Below are positions 9,316-17,239 of a DNA stretch of 64,000 nt, piece by piece; the stretch's first letter is position 1; each line of letters begins with the position of its first letter. The translations under genes were made by a program, and so were the position numbers. Origin of the DNA: Nocardioides ganghwensis. Lineage in GTDB: Bacteria; Actinomycetota; Actinomycetes; Propionibacteriales; Nocardioidaceae. The stretch covers positions 124,001 to 188,000 of the forward strand of contig NZ_JACXYX010000012.1 of the NCBI RefSeq assembly GCF_014779655.1. Reading direction: 5' to 3'. The notes beneath the pieces are model-generated. The model saw only the letters and a program-made list of their open reading frames with translations, had not been told where the DNA came from and searched no databases.

Positions 9316-10485
9316 ATGGACCTGCTCGAGAGGCGGCGTCGCAGCCGCACCACCCCGTCCCGGCTCCGTGTCCTCGTGGTCACCGAGTCCTTCCTGCCCC
9401 AGGTCAACGGCGTCACCAACTCGGTCCGGCGGGTGCTGGAGCACCTGGCGGCGGAGGGCCACGAGGCCGAGCTGGTCGCCCCGACGGGCCCCGGGACGTA
9501 CGCCGGGTTCCCGGTCACGCACGCGCGCGGGGCGAGCCTGCCGTTCTACGCCGACTTCCGGATCGGTCTGGAGACCCGTCGCCGCCTGCGCGCGACGATG
9601 GAACGGTTCCGTCCCGACGTCGTGCACATCGCCTCGCCGGCCACGCTCGGCTACCAGGCCGCCAAGGCGGCACGGCCCCTCGGCGTCCCCACCGTGGCGA
9701 TCTACCAGACCGACCTCGTCGGGTTCGCCGACCGCTACGGCGTGCCCGGCGGCGCCCGGGCGATGGAGTCGCTCACCCGCCGGATCCACCTCGGTGTCGA
9801 CCGGACGCTGGCCCCGTCGACGGCCAGCATCGCCCAGCTCGCCCGGCTCGGCATCGACGACGTCGCCCGCTGGCCGCGCGGGGTGGACCAGGTGCTCTTC
9901 GAGCCGGCGAAGCGGGACGAGGCGCTGCACGCCGAGCTGGCACCGCACGGCGAGGCGCTCGTCGGGTACGTAGGGCGGCTGGCCCCCGAGAAGGAGCTCG
10001 AGCTCCTCGCCCACGTCGACCGGCTCCCGGGCGTACGGCTGGTGCTGGTCGGGGGCGGACCGGAGGAGGCCCGCCTGCGGGCGCTGCTCCCGGACGCGGC
10101 GTTCCTCGGGGTCCTGCACGGCGACGAGCTCGCCCGCGCGTACGCCACGCTCGACGTCTTCGTCCACACCGGTCGCCACGAGACCTACTGCCAGTCCGCC
10201 CAGGAGGCCCTGGCCAGCGGCGTCCCGGTGGTCGCGCCGCGGGCGGGCGGACCGATCGACGTCGTCGACGACACCGTCGCGGGCTACCTCTACGAGCCGG
10301 GCGACGGCGACGAGCTGGCGGCGCACGTCGACCGGCTGGTGACGCAGCCGGTGCTGCGGCGCCGGATGGCTGCCGCCGCCCGGCTCAGCGTGCGTGACCG
10401 CACCTGGCGGGCCGTCAACGACCTGCTGGTGAGCCACTACCGCGACGTGAGCGCCCCTGCCGGCACGCGACGCCGCGCAGGCTGA
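9316..10485 (+). CDS. GT4 glycosyltransferase, MgtA/PimB-like mannosyltransferase
   Basis: 389-residue GT-B glycosyltransferase. The N-terminal TESFLPQVNGVTNSV motif and the C-terminal donor-site segment VFVHTGRHETYCQSAQEA are close to GDP-mannose-dependent alpha-mannosyltransferases of the MgtA type, which mannosylate glycolipids or phosphatidylinositol in actinobacterial cell envelopes. The phosphate-binding GYVGRLAPEKELELL loop is also present. Cytoplasmic, membrane-peripheral by family. The acceptor lipid is unknown. ATG start is supported by TAGCGT 7 nt upstream. It is convergent with the LOG-family gene, 21 bp apart. Confidence 0.85.
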   Translation: MDLLERRRRSRTTPSRLRVLVVTESFLPQVNGVTNSVRRVLEHLAAEGHEAELVAPTGPGTYAGFPVTHARGASLPFYADFRIGLETRRRLRATMERFRPDVVHIASPATLGYQAAKAARPLGVPTVAIYQTDLVGFADRYGVPGGARAMESLTRRIHLGVDRTLAPSTASIAQLARLGIDDVARWPRGVDQVLFEPAKRDEALHAELAPHGEALVGYVGRLAPEKELELLAHVDRLPGVRLVLVGGGPEEARLRALLPDAAFLGVLHGDELARAYATLDVFVHTGRHETYCQSAQEALASGVPVVAPRAGGPIDVVDDTVAGYLYEPGDGDELAAHVDRLVTQPVLRRRMAAAARLSVRDRTWRAVNDLLVSHYRDVSAPAGTRRRAG

Positions 10486-10506
10486 GCCCTCGCGGCCGCG
10501 GGGAGC

Positions 10507-11577
10507 TCACCCGGCCACCACCTCGACGGCCTCCTCGACGCTGTCGACGAGGTGGACGTACGGCTCCATCGCGCGATCACGGGCCAGGGCCTGCAGCAGC
10601 GGCCAGACGGGCAGCTGCTCCGTCCAGTGGTGCCGCCCGACGAGCACCATCGGGGCCACGGCGGAGGCGTCGGCGTAGTAGTTCTCGCAGGCGTCCTGGA
10701 AGACCTCCTGCACCGTCCCGGCGGCACCCGGCAGGAACACGATCCCGGCGTTGCAGACCTCGAGCAGCACGGCCTCGCGCGGCGCGTTGTGGAAGAACTT
10801 CGCGATGGACGTGGCGAACACGTTCGGCGGCTCGTGGCCGTAGTGCCACGTCGGGATGCCGAGCGACTCCCGACCGGCGCTCGTCGCCCCCACCACGTCG
10901 AGCGCGACCCGCGCCCACTCACCCACGTCGGGGGCGTACGAGGGGACCGGCGCCACCGCCGCCAGGGCGGGCTCGAGGTCCCCGGGGACGTACGCCCCGA
11001 GGTTGGCCGCCTCCATCGCGCCCGGCCCGCCGCCCGTGGCGACGGTGACGCGGTCGGCGAGCGCGTGGCTGAGGCGGGCCGCGTCGGCGTACGCCGGGGT
11101 GCCGCGCTCGAGCGCGTGGCCGCCCATGACCCCGACGACGTCTCGACCGGCCACCCAGGCGGTCAGCGCCGCGTCGACGTGGTGGTCGTGCAGCGCCATC
11201 GCGAGGGTGTCGTCCGGGCCGTCGCCGCGTCGGGACCAGGCGTACGCCCGCGCGTCGAGGCTGTCCTCGTAGCGGGGCGTGTCGTAGAGGTCGCCGGGGG
11301 AGTAGAGGGTGGCGCGGTAGGTGTCGACCGGGACGCCGGGGATCTCGTGGAGCACCATCGCGCCCGCCCGGCGTACGGCGTCGTCGTCCCCCTCGGCGAA
11401 CTCGCACCCGAGGAACAGCGCCTGCTCGAGCGAGCGCTGCAGGAGGGCCGGTCCGCGGTCGGTGAGGTCGAGCCCGACCAGGCGCCACCCCGTGAGCGAG
11501 GTCGCGCCGGCCGCCAGCCGACGGTCGAGCTCGGGCAGGGCGGTGACGTCGACGAGGCGACCGTGGGAGTGCTTCAC
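10507..11577 (-). CDS. LOG-family (Rossmann-fold nucleotide-binding) protein
   Basis: 356 residues. The C-terminal half carries the LOG/lysine-decarboxylase-like signatures: GGGPGAMEAAN and a variant of PGGxGTxxE reading LPGAAGTVQEVFQD. Canonical LOG enzymes release cytokinin bases from nucleoside monophosphates or hydrolyse related nucleotides. The second Gly of PGG is Ala here, and about 150 additional N-terminal residues are not typical, so this exact activity is not assured. The start is GTG with TAGGTT (plus coordinates 11585-11590) ending 7 nt upstream on the same strand: leaderless. Its promoter region contains a cluster of GTTGGC boxes. Confidence 0.75.
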   Translation of the reverse strand: MKHSHGRLVDVTALPELDRRLAAGATSLTGWRLVGLDLTDRGPALLQRSLEQALFLGCEFAEGDDDAVRRAGAMVLHEIPGVPVDTYRATLYSPGDLYDTPRYEDSLDARAYAWSRRGDGPDDTLAMALHDHHVDAALTAWVAGRDVVGVMGGHALERGTPAYADAARLSHALADRVTVATGGGPGAMEAANLGAYVPGDLEPALAAVAPVPSYAPDVGEWARVALDVVGATSAGRESLGIPTWHYGHEPPNVFATSIAKFFHNAPREAVLLEVCNAGIVFLPGAAGTVQEVFQDACENYYADASAVAPMVLVGRHHWTEQLPVWPLLQALARDRAMEPYVHLVDSVEEAVEVVAG

Positions 11578-11584
11578 GGGAGCA

Positions 11585-11590
11585 AACCTA
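11585..11590 (-). promoter_or_regulatory. -10 box TAGGTT for the LOG-family gene
   Basis: Read on the minus strand, TAGGTT ends 7 nt before the GTG at 11577, consistent with a leaderless transcript. Confidence 0.6.
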
Positions 11591-11619
11591 GGCGGCCGAG
11601 GGTCGGCTGCTACCCATCA

Positions 11620-11706
11620 GTTGGCGACCTGGGTGGTGGAAGTGGCCCGTGGCAGGCCCCCAGGCCGCCAACCGACGCGTTGGCGTGCCAACCGGTGAGT
11701 TGGCAC
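11620..11706. promoter_or_regulatory. Cluster of five GTTGGC boxes (candidate operator or terminator)
   Basis: GTTGGC or its complement occurs at 11620, 11667, 11679, 11687 and 11699. Two pairs form perfect inverted repeats: CGCCAAC-N6-GTTGGCG (11666-11685) and GTGCCAAC-N6-GTTGGCAC (11685-11706). The segment lies upstream of the LOG-family gene and downstream of the RIO kinase gene, both on the minus strand, so it could be an operator, a terminator, or both. Confidence 0.55.
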
Positions 11707-11723
11707 AGCGGTCCGGGCCCGGC

Positions 11724-12632
11724 TCAGAACGCGTGCGCCATCAGCTCCCCGAACAGCTCCTGCTCGTCGACCTCGAGGCCGCGGGAGCGGAACCAGGCGC
11801 ACATGTTGGCGCAGTCGCGCAGCAGGAAGTCCATGCCGCGCGGGTTGCCGACGAGGTCCACCATCTGCGGCAGGTCGATGATGACGAGCCGGTCGCCGGC
11901 GGCCAGGGTGTTGTAGGGCGAGAGGTCGCCGTGCACCAGCCCTGCCTGGGCCAACGTGGCCATCGCGTCGCGCAGCTGCTCGTAGTAGCCCTCCACGACC
12001 GAGCGCTCCGGACGGACCTGGGCCACGCGCGGGGCGGTCTCGGTGCTCCCGTCGACGGTCACCGTGATCCACTCCATCAGGATCTCGGTCTCGTCGATCT
12101 GGACCGGGTAGGGCACCGGGAGGCCGAGCTCCCAGCAGCGACGCAGCGCGTTCCACTCCGAGACCGCCCACTCGCCGGCCGCGACCTGACGGCCCCAGGT
12201 CGACTTGCGCTTGAGCGCGCGGTTGTCGCGCGAGCGCTTCATCGAGCGGCCCTCGGTGTAGGACGCGGCGCGGTGGAACGAGCGGTGGTCGGTGTCGCGG
12301 TAGCGCTTGGCGGCCATCACGACCGCCGTCTCCGGGCGGTGCGGGTCCTCGCGCTCGAGCAGGAAGACGTCGGCCTCCTTGCCCGTCTTGAGGACGCCGA
12401 GCTCGGTGTCGATGGCTCCGCTGGAGGTCACGACCCAGTCGGGGCGCGGCTCGGGACCCTTCATCAGGGCCTCGAGGTCCTCCCAGCGGGACCAGCGCTG
12501 ACCCTCTCCGAGCTCGTCGGAGTAGGTGTCGTAGGTGAAGACGAACGACTCGTCGATGCCCTCGAGGGGCGAACGGTCGTCAGGCCGGAGGAAGTCCTCC
12601 GGGAAGGTGTGATCGGTGTGCAGGTGGGACAA
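11724..12632 (-). CDS. RIO1-family atypical serine/threonine protein kinase
   Basis: 302-residue kinase of the RIO family, which in archaea and eukaryotes acts in ribosome maturation and is less studied in bacteria. The flexible ATP loop KTGKEADVFLL, a catalytic Lys in MAAKRYRD, catalytic loop LVHGDLSPYN (Asp and Asn) and the metal-binding IIDLPQMVD motif are all intact. The N-terminal 90 residues are acidic and lack a recognised wHTH. The best start is an unusual TTG at 12632 with GGAG 8 nt upstream; the next in-frame Met is far inside the conserved region. No membrane segment is seen. Confidence 0.85.
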   Translation of the reverse strand: MSHLHTDHTFPEDFLRPDDRSPLEGIDESFVFTYDTYSDELGEGQRWSRWEDLEALMKGPEPRPDWVVTSSGAIDTELGVLKTGKEADVFLLEREDPHRPETAVVMAAKRYRDTDHRSFHRAASYTEGRSMKRSRDNRALKRKSTWGRQVAAGEWAVSEWNALRRCWELGLPVPYPVQIDETEILMEWITVTVDGSTETAPRVAQVRPERSVVEGYYEQLRDAMATLAQAGLVHGDLSPYNTLAAGDRLVIIDLPQMVDLVGNPRGMDFLLRDCANMCAWFRSRGLEVDEQELFGELMAHAF

Positions 12633-12808
12633 CGTGGGTGCTCCGTGTGTGCGAGAGGTGGTCGGCGGGCAGGCCGAGGACAGTCATGGACATGTCACGG
12701 CTCCTCTCGGGTCACGGGGCACCTGCGTGCGGCTGCACGCGGCGGGCTGGTGTCGCCGGCGCCATCGTCCACGAGCACGGTGCGCCACCGCAACCGAATT
12801 GATCGCGC

Positions 12809-12814
12809 TAGGTT
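12809..12814 (+). promoter_or_regulatory. -10 box TAGGTT for the M1 peptidase gene
   Basis: TAGGTT ends 6 nt before the GTG at 12821; there is no Shine-Dalgarno. The 188-bp gap from the divergent RIO kinase gene also holds that gene's promoter, which I could not place. Confidence 0.6.
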
Positions 12815-12820
12815 CGGACG

Positions 12821-14260
12821 GTGACCACCCGAGCGATGTCCCGGCCCCTCCTGACCGTCGCGCTGCTGGCGACGCTCGCCGTGGCGTTCACCAGCGTCCC
12901 GGCCACCGGCGAGGAGCGGGCCGCCGCTCCGGTCGCCGGGGCGTCCGGGATCGGCGACCCCTACTGGCCGCTCGACGGCAACGGCGGCATCGACGTCCGG
13001 TCCTACCGGATCGCCAACCGCTACGCGCTGGGGACCAAGCGGCTCAGCGGCCGGACGACGGTGAGGCTGACCGCGACCCAGGACCTGTCCAGCTTCTCCC
13101 TCGACTTCCTGCTGAAGGTCTCGGACGTGGTGGTCGACGGCGTCGAGGCCGACTTCGAGAAGACCGACGGGGGGCACGAGCTGCGGATCACCCCCGCCCA
13201 GCCCCTTGCCGCGGGCACCGAGCACGCGGTCGTGGTGAGGTACGCCGGCCGCCCGGCGAAGTACTCCTACGCCGGGCAGCGCAACTGGCTCGCCAGCAAG
13301 CGCGAGGTCGTCACGATGAACGAGCCGCACATGGCGCCCTGGTGGTTCCCCGCCAACGACCACCCGCTCGACAAGGCGATCGTCGACGTGCGGATCCGCG
13401 TCCCCCAGGGCCGCGAGGTCATCTCCAACGGCGAGCTGAAGGGCAGGAGGGTCGGCAGGAGGACGACCACGTGGCACTGGCGCGCGGACGAGCCGATGGT
13501 GCCCTACCTCGCCTTCTTCGCAGCCGGTGACTTCACGATCGAGAAGGGCCGGCACCGCGGGCTGCCGTGGCTCGTCGCGGTCTCCCAGCGGCTGAGCGAG
13601 CGCGACCAGGCCGCCAGCATGCGCCTGATGAAGAAGACCCCCGCCGTCGTGGCCGGCCTCGAGAAGGACCTCGGCGCGTACCCGTTCTCCGTCGTCGGCG
13701 GCATCACCACCGCCCTCAACCCGGGCTTCGCGCTGGAGAACCAGACCCGTCCGACCTACCCGGCCGTCGGCGCCGGCTACACCAGCCTCGTCGTCCACGA
13801 GCTCGCCCACCAGTGGTTCGGCGACGACATCGCCGTGCAGCAGTGGTCGGACATCTGGCTCAACGAGGGGTTCGCGACCTTCATGGAGTGGCGGTGGGCC
13901 GAGACCCACGGTGGCCGCTCGGGTGCCTCGATCCTGCGCAGCTACTACGACAACGTCGCTCCCACCTCCGACTTCTGGAGGGTGGTCGTGGGCGACCCCG
14001 GCGCGGAGAGGATCTTCGACTCCGCCATCTACGGCCGTGGCGCGATGACGCTCCAGGCGTTGCGCAACCGCGTCGGCGACGCCGTCTTCTGGCGGATCGT
14101 CCGCAGCTGGATCCGCGAGCAGGAGGGCGGCAACGGATCCAGCGCGGAGTTCGAGGAGGTGGCTGCGCGGGTCAGCGGCCAGGACCTGGGGTCGTTCTTC
14201 ACGGCCTGGCTGCGTACGCCCGCGAAGCCGGCGGCGACCGCCGACAACGGGCTGGCCTGA
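12821..14260 (+). CDS. Secreted M1-family metallopeptidase
   Basis: 479-residue zinc aminopeptidase-like protein. The N-terminus is a signal peptide (SRPLLTVALLATLAVAF, cleavage near residue 30). The M1 zinc site is HELAH (His326, Glu327, His330) with Glu349 in NEGFA. In place of the family GxMEN exopeptidase motif there is GFALEN near residue 305. It lacks the large C-terminal helical domain of PepN (about 850 residues), so it is a short secreted M1 form. GTG start is set by the TAGGTT box. It is followed 7 bp later by the AMP-binding-like gene. Confidence 0.9.
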   Translation: MTTRAMSRPLLTVALLATLAVAFTSVPATGEERAAAPVAGASGIGDPYWPLDGNGGIDVRSYRIANRYALGTKRLSGRTTVRLTATQDLSSFSLDFLLKVSDVVVDGVEADFEKTDGGHELRITPAQPLAAGTEHAVVVRYAGRPAKYSYAGQRNWLASKREVVTMNEPHMAPWWFPANDHPLDKAIVDVRIRVPQGREVISNGELKGRRVGRRTTTWHWRADEPMVPYLAFFAAGDFTIEKGRHRGLPWLVAVSQRLSERDQAASMRLMKKTPAVVAGLEKDLGAYPFSVVGGITTALNPGFALENQTRPTYPAVGAGYTSLVVHELAHQWFGDDIAVQQWSDIWLNEGFATFMEWRWAETHGGRSGASILRSYYDNVAPTSDFWRVVVGDPGAERIFDSAIYGRGAMTLQALRNRVGDAVFWRIVRSWIREQEGGNGSSAEFEEVAARVSGQDLGSFFTAWLRTPAKPAATADNGLA

Positions 14261-14267
14261 GGCCGCG

Positions 14268-14870
14268 ATGACCACCGACGACGTGAACTGGTTCCGCGCG
14301 CCCTCCGACGGCGACCCCGGCACCCTCAACGCCTGCTACAACGCCCTCGACGTCCACGTCATCCGGGGGCGGGCGGAAGACACGGCGCTGACGATCGACG
14401 GCGTGGAGCACAGCTTCGCCCGGCTGCTGACCGACGTGGCCGCCTGCGCCGGGGTGCTGCGCGCCTTCGGCGTCGGGCTCGGCGACCAGGTCGCCGTCGG
14501 GTCGCTGCCGCACGAGACGGCCGTGGTCGCGGTGCTCGCGTCCGCCCGCGTGGGCGCCGTCGTCCAGCACGACGACTCGCCGGGCGCCGAGGGCAAGGTC
14601 GTGCTCGCCGGAACGCCGGACGGGGTGGTCCTGAGGGTCGACGGCGAGGACCTCGCCTGGGACGTCGCGATGCGCGCGGGGCGTACGGACCCTGCCGCGT
14701 GCGCCGACGTGCCCGGTGACGCCGTCCTGTGCCGGCACGCCGACGACACCCTGACCGTGCTGGCCGCCCTCGGCGCGTCGGACGACCAGAAGCCCGTCGC
14801 TCCTGCAGGAGCCACGCTCGTGGAGGTCGGCGGACTGACGTTCTGGTCGTTCGGCGCGCCGGGGGACTAG
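14268..14870 (+). CDS. Stand-alone N-terminal AMP-binding (acyl-CoA synthetase-like) fragment
   Basis: 200 residues. The N-terminal half (LNACYNALDVHV, a THL-like SFARLLTDVA region, then GVGLGDQVAV) resembles the start of acetyl/propionyl-CoA synthetases, where CYNALDRHV is typical. The adenylation core motifs (YTSGTTGxPK, the GE loop, the catalytic Lys) are absent. It is therefore not an active ligase on its own. It may be a remnant, or a member of a stand-alone actinobacterial AMP-binding-like family such as TIGR03089. It lies 7 bp after the M1 peptidase gene. Confidence 0.6.
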   Translation: MTTDDVNWFRAPSDGDPGTLNACYNALDVHVIRGRAEDTALTIDGVEHSFARLLTDVAACAGVLRAFGVGLGDQVAVGSLPHETAVVAVLASARVGAVVQHDDSPGAEGKVVLAGTPDGVVLRVDGEDLAWDVAMRAGRTDPAACADVPGDAVLCRHADDTLTVLAALGASDDQKPVAPAGATLVEVGGLTFWSFGAPGD

Positions 14871-14884
14871 CGCGAGCCGCGTCC

Positions 14885-16126
14885 TCAGCGCTTCTTGCGC
14901 AGCCACGTCGCGAGGTCGTCGTACTCCCCGGAGGCGTTGGCGTAGAGCGCGACGTTGCGCGCGGTCTCCATCCACGGGCCGATCGAGGGACGGATCTCGG
15001 AGAGGGCCTGGTCGAAGTCGGCCATCCCGATCATCCGCACCTGGCCGGAGCCGACGGACTCCATCAGGGCGTTCTCCGACGCCGACTCGCACAGGTGCGC
15101 GAGGTCGGCGCCGCTGAAGCCGTCGGTGGCCTTGGCCAGGCGTCGGGTGTCGATGCGCTCCACCGGCCGGTCGCGCAGGTGGGTGCGCAGGATCGCCTCG
15201 CGCGCCTCCCGGTCCGGTGGCAGCACCAGGAGGGTGCGGTCGAGACGACCCGGCCGGCGCAGCGCGGGGTCGACGTCCCAGGGGTGGTTCGTCGCGGCCA
15301 GCACGAAGACGCCCTCGTTGTCCGACCCGACGCCGTCGAGCTCGGTGAGCAGCTGGTTGACGGTCGTACGCGCGCCCGAGCTGCGGTTCAGCGAGCGCTT
15401 GCCGCCGATCGCGTCGAGCTCGTCGAGGAACAGCACGCACGGGGCCGAGCTGCGGGCCACCTCGAACAGCTCCTTGACGTTGCGCTCGCTCTGGCCGATG
15501 TACATGTCGAGCACGTCGGCCAGCGACACGTGCAGGAACGACGCGCCGAGCTCGCCCGCGACCGCCTTGGCGAGGAACGTCTTGCCGCACCCGGGCGGGC
15601 CGTAGAGCAGCAGACCGCCGCGCAGCGACTTGCCGTAGAGCGCGCGCAGCTCCGGGTTGCGCAGGGGCGCGAGGAAGCTCGCCTCGAGGCGCTTCTTGAC
15701 CTCGGTCAGTCCACCGACGTCGGCGAGCCGCACGCCGGCGGTCTCGGCGTCGTACGCCGCCGGGCCGGGGTCCTCGGTCGACCCGTCGACGAACATCGGG
15801 CCCACGGTCTCACCGAGGTCGGACTCGGCGGCGTGCCAGTCGAAGGTCGTCGGTGAGGGAGCCTCCGCGGGGTCCGGCTGCTCCGCGGGGCTCGGCGCCT
15901 CCGCGGTCGGGGGTCCGGCGACCGGCGCGCTGCCCATCGCCCGCCCCATCAGCTCGCGCGCCTCGACCGACTCCGGGTCGGCTGCCAGCACCGTCGCCAC
16001 GTGCGCGATCGCGTCCGGTCCGCGCCCGGCGTCGACCAGCAGGCCGGCGAGGTGCAGCCGCAGCGTCAGGTCGTCCGGGGCGGCGCGCACCGCGGCGGCC
16101 AGGCTCTCGATCAGGCGCTCGTCCAC
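14885..16126 (-). CDS. AAA+ ATPase, CDC48/FtsH-like, with N-terminal TPR-like segment
   Basis: 413 residues. An N-terminal helical segment (residues 1-65) has the TPR pattern LHLAGLLVDAGRGPDAIAH; a Pro/Ala/Glu-rich linker follows. The single AAA domain starts with VGGLTEVKKRLE, with Walker A GPPGCGKT (about 176-183), Walker B CVLFLDELDA (about 230-239), an NRSSGARTTVNQLL pore/second-region segment, Arg-finger region LRRPGRLDR and the lid SGADLAHLC. This is the classic Cdc48/proteasomal ATPase subclass, but with one ring domain and no protease or OB domain. I place the start at the internal GTG because TAGGGT (plus 16134-16139) ends exactly 7 nt before it. It follows the TPR membrane protein gene. 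Confidence 0.85.
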   Translation of the reverse strand: MDERLIESLAAAVRAAPDDLTLRLHLAGLLVDAGRGPDAIAHVATVLAADPESVEARELMGRAMGSAPVAGPPTAEAPSPAEQPDPAEAPSPTTFDWHAAESDLGETVGPMFVDGSTEDPGPAAYDAETAGVRLADVGGLTEVKKRLEASFLAPLRNPELRALYGKSLRGGLLLYGPPGCGKTFLAKAVAGELGASFLHVSLADVLDMYIGQSERNVKELFEVARSSAPCVLFLDELDAIGGKRSLNRSSGARTTVNQLLTELDGVGSDNEGVFVLAATNHPWDVDPALRRPGRLDRTLLVLPPDREAREAILRTHLRDRPVERIDTRRLAKATDGFSGADLAHLCESASENALMESVGSGQVRMIGMADFDQALSEIRPSIGPWMETARNVALYANASGEYDDLATWLRKKR

Positions 16127-16133
16127 GGCGCCC

Positions 16134-16139
16134 ACCCTA
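16134..16139 (-). promoter_or_regulatory. -10 box TAGGGT deciding the AAA+ ATPase start
   Basis: On the minus strand TAGGGT ends 7 nt before the GTG at 16126. The upstream in-frame GTG at 16135 would overlap this box, which argues for the downstream start. Confidence 0.5.
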
Positions 16140-16148
16140 GGTGGGACG

Positions 16149-17213
16149 TCAGCGGCCGCGCACGAGGTTCACCACGGCGTAGCCCAGCCAGCCGAGGACG
16201 CAGACGAAGCCGAGCACCTGCAGCGAGGACGCGAGCGCGAGGCCTGCCGCCACTGCCACGGCGTACGGCGCGAACGCCAGCAGCAGGACCCCGACCGACA
16301 GGAGGACCAGGAGCGCCATCAGGTAGCGGCCGGTCCAGCGGGTGCGCCCCCAGAGCCCGCGCCCCCACTGGCTGACGCCCGCGGGCAGCTCGGCACGCAC
16401 GCGGTGGACGAGCAGTGCCACCGCCCCGACGTACGCCGCGCCGCCGAGCGCGCGGGCCCACCACGGCGCGCCGGTCGCCAGCATGATGCCGAGGACCACC
16501 GCCGCGCCGAAGAGCGACCGCAGGACCCGTCGGCCGAGCAGCAGGAGAACCGCGTCGAGGTTCTCGTGCAGCCGCTTCTCCTGCGGGTCGTTGCCGACGG
16601 CCGAGCGCAGCATCCCCGCGGCCCGGCCCAGCCGCCCGCGATCGAGCTCAGTGGCCGCGAGGTTGTTCTGCGCGAGCGTGTGGCCGGGGTCGATGGCGAG
16701 GGCGTTGCGGAACGCCGCCTGCGCGTGGTCGTGGTAGCCGAGCGAGTCCAGGCAGAGGCCGACGAGGTTGTGCGCGTCGGCGCTGTGCGGGGCGAGGTCG
16801 ACGGCGCGCAACGCCGCCTCGTACGCGTCGCGCACCCGCGGCCGTCGCAGGCTCAGGAGCGCACGGGCGTGCTGGTAGTGCGAGGTGAAGTCGTGGGGTG
16901 CGAGCGCCAGTGCGCGCTCGGCGGCGGCGACCGCCGCGGGTCCGTCCCGGCGGTCGCAGAGGACGTCGACGAGCACCTGGTGGCCACCCGCGTGCTCGGG
17001 GTCCAGCGCCAGCGCGCTGCGCACGACCCGCTCCGCCTCGTCGTGGCGGTCCTGCCGGTTCAGTGCGCGGCCGAGGCCGAGGAGGGCGCGTACGGACTGC
17101 GGGTCGCTCGCAAGCACGTCGCGGAAGCGCTGCTCGGCCTCCGCGTTGCGGCGCAGGTCGAGCAGTTGCTCGGCGTGGGCGAGCGCCCGCCAGTCCTCCC
17201 CAACGCTGCTCAC
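16149..17213 (-). CDS. TPR-repeat membrane protein
   Basis: 354-residue protein. Residues 1-215 form consecutive TPR-like helical pairs (for example the ALLGLGRALNRQDRHDEAER and LVGLCLDSLGYHDHAQ units). The C-terminal 140 residues hold about five transmembrane helices, so the TPR domain is an N-terminal cytoplasmic platform. It is likely co-transcribed with the AAA+ ATPase downstream, whose N-terminus is also TPR-like; the two could act together as a membrane-tethered remodelling pair. Start chosen at a GTG 9 nt inside the longest frame because CAGGAT ends 7 nt before it. It is divergent from dxr with only 26 bp between starts. Confidence 0.75.
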   Translation of the reverse strand: MSSVGEDWRALAHAEQLLDLRRNAEAEQRFRDVLASDPQSVRALLGLGRALNRQDRHDEAERVVRSALALDPEHAGGHQVLVDVLCDRRDGPAAVAAAERALALAPHDFTSHYQHARALLSLRRPRVRDAYEAALRAVDLAPHSADAHNLVGLCLDSLGYHDHAQAAFRNALAIDPGHTLAQNNLAATELDRGRLGRAAGMLRSAVGNDPQEKRLHENLDAVLLLLGRRVLRSLFGAAVVLGIMLATGAPWWARALGGAAYVGAVALLVHRVRAELPAGVSQWGRGLWGRTRWTGRYLMALLVLLSVGVLLLAFAPYAVAVAAGLALASSLQVLGFVCVLGWLGYAVVNLVRGR

Positions 17214-17239
17214 GCCGCCCATCCTGACAAACTGGCGCG

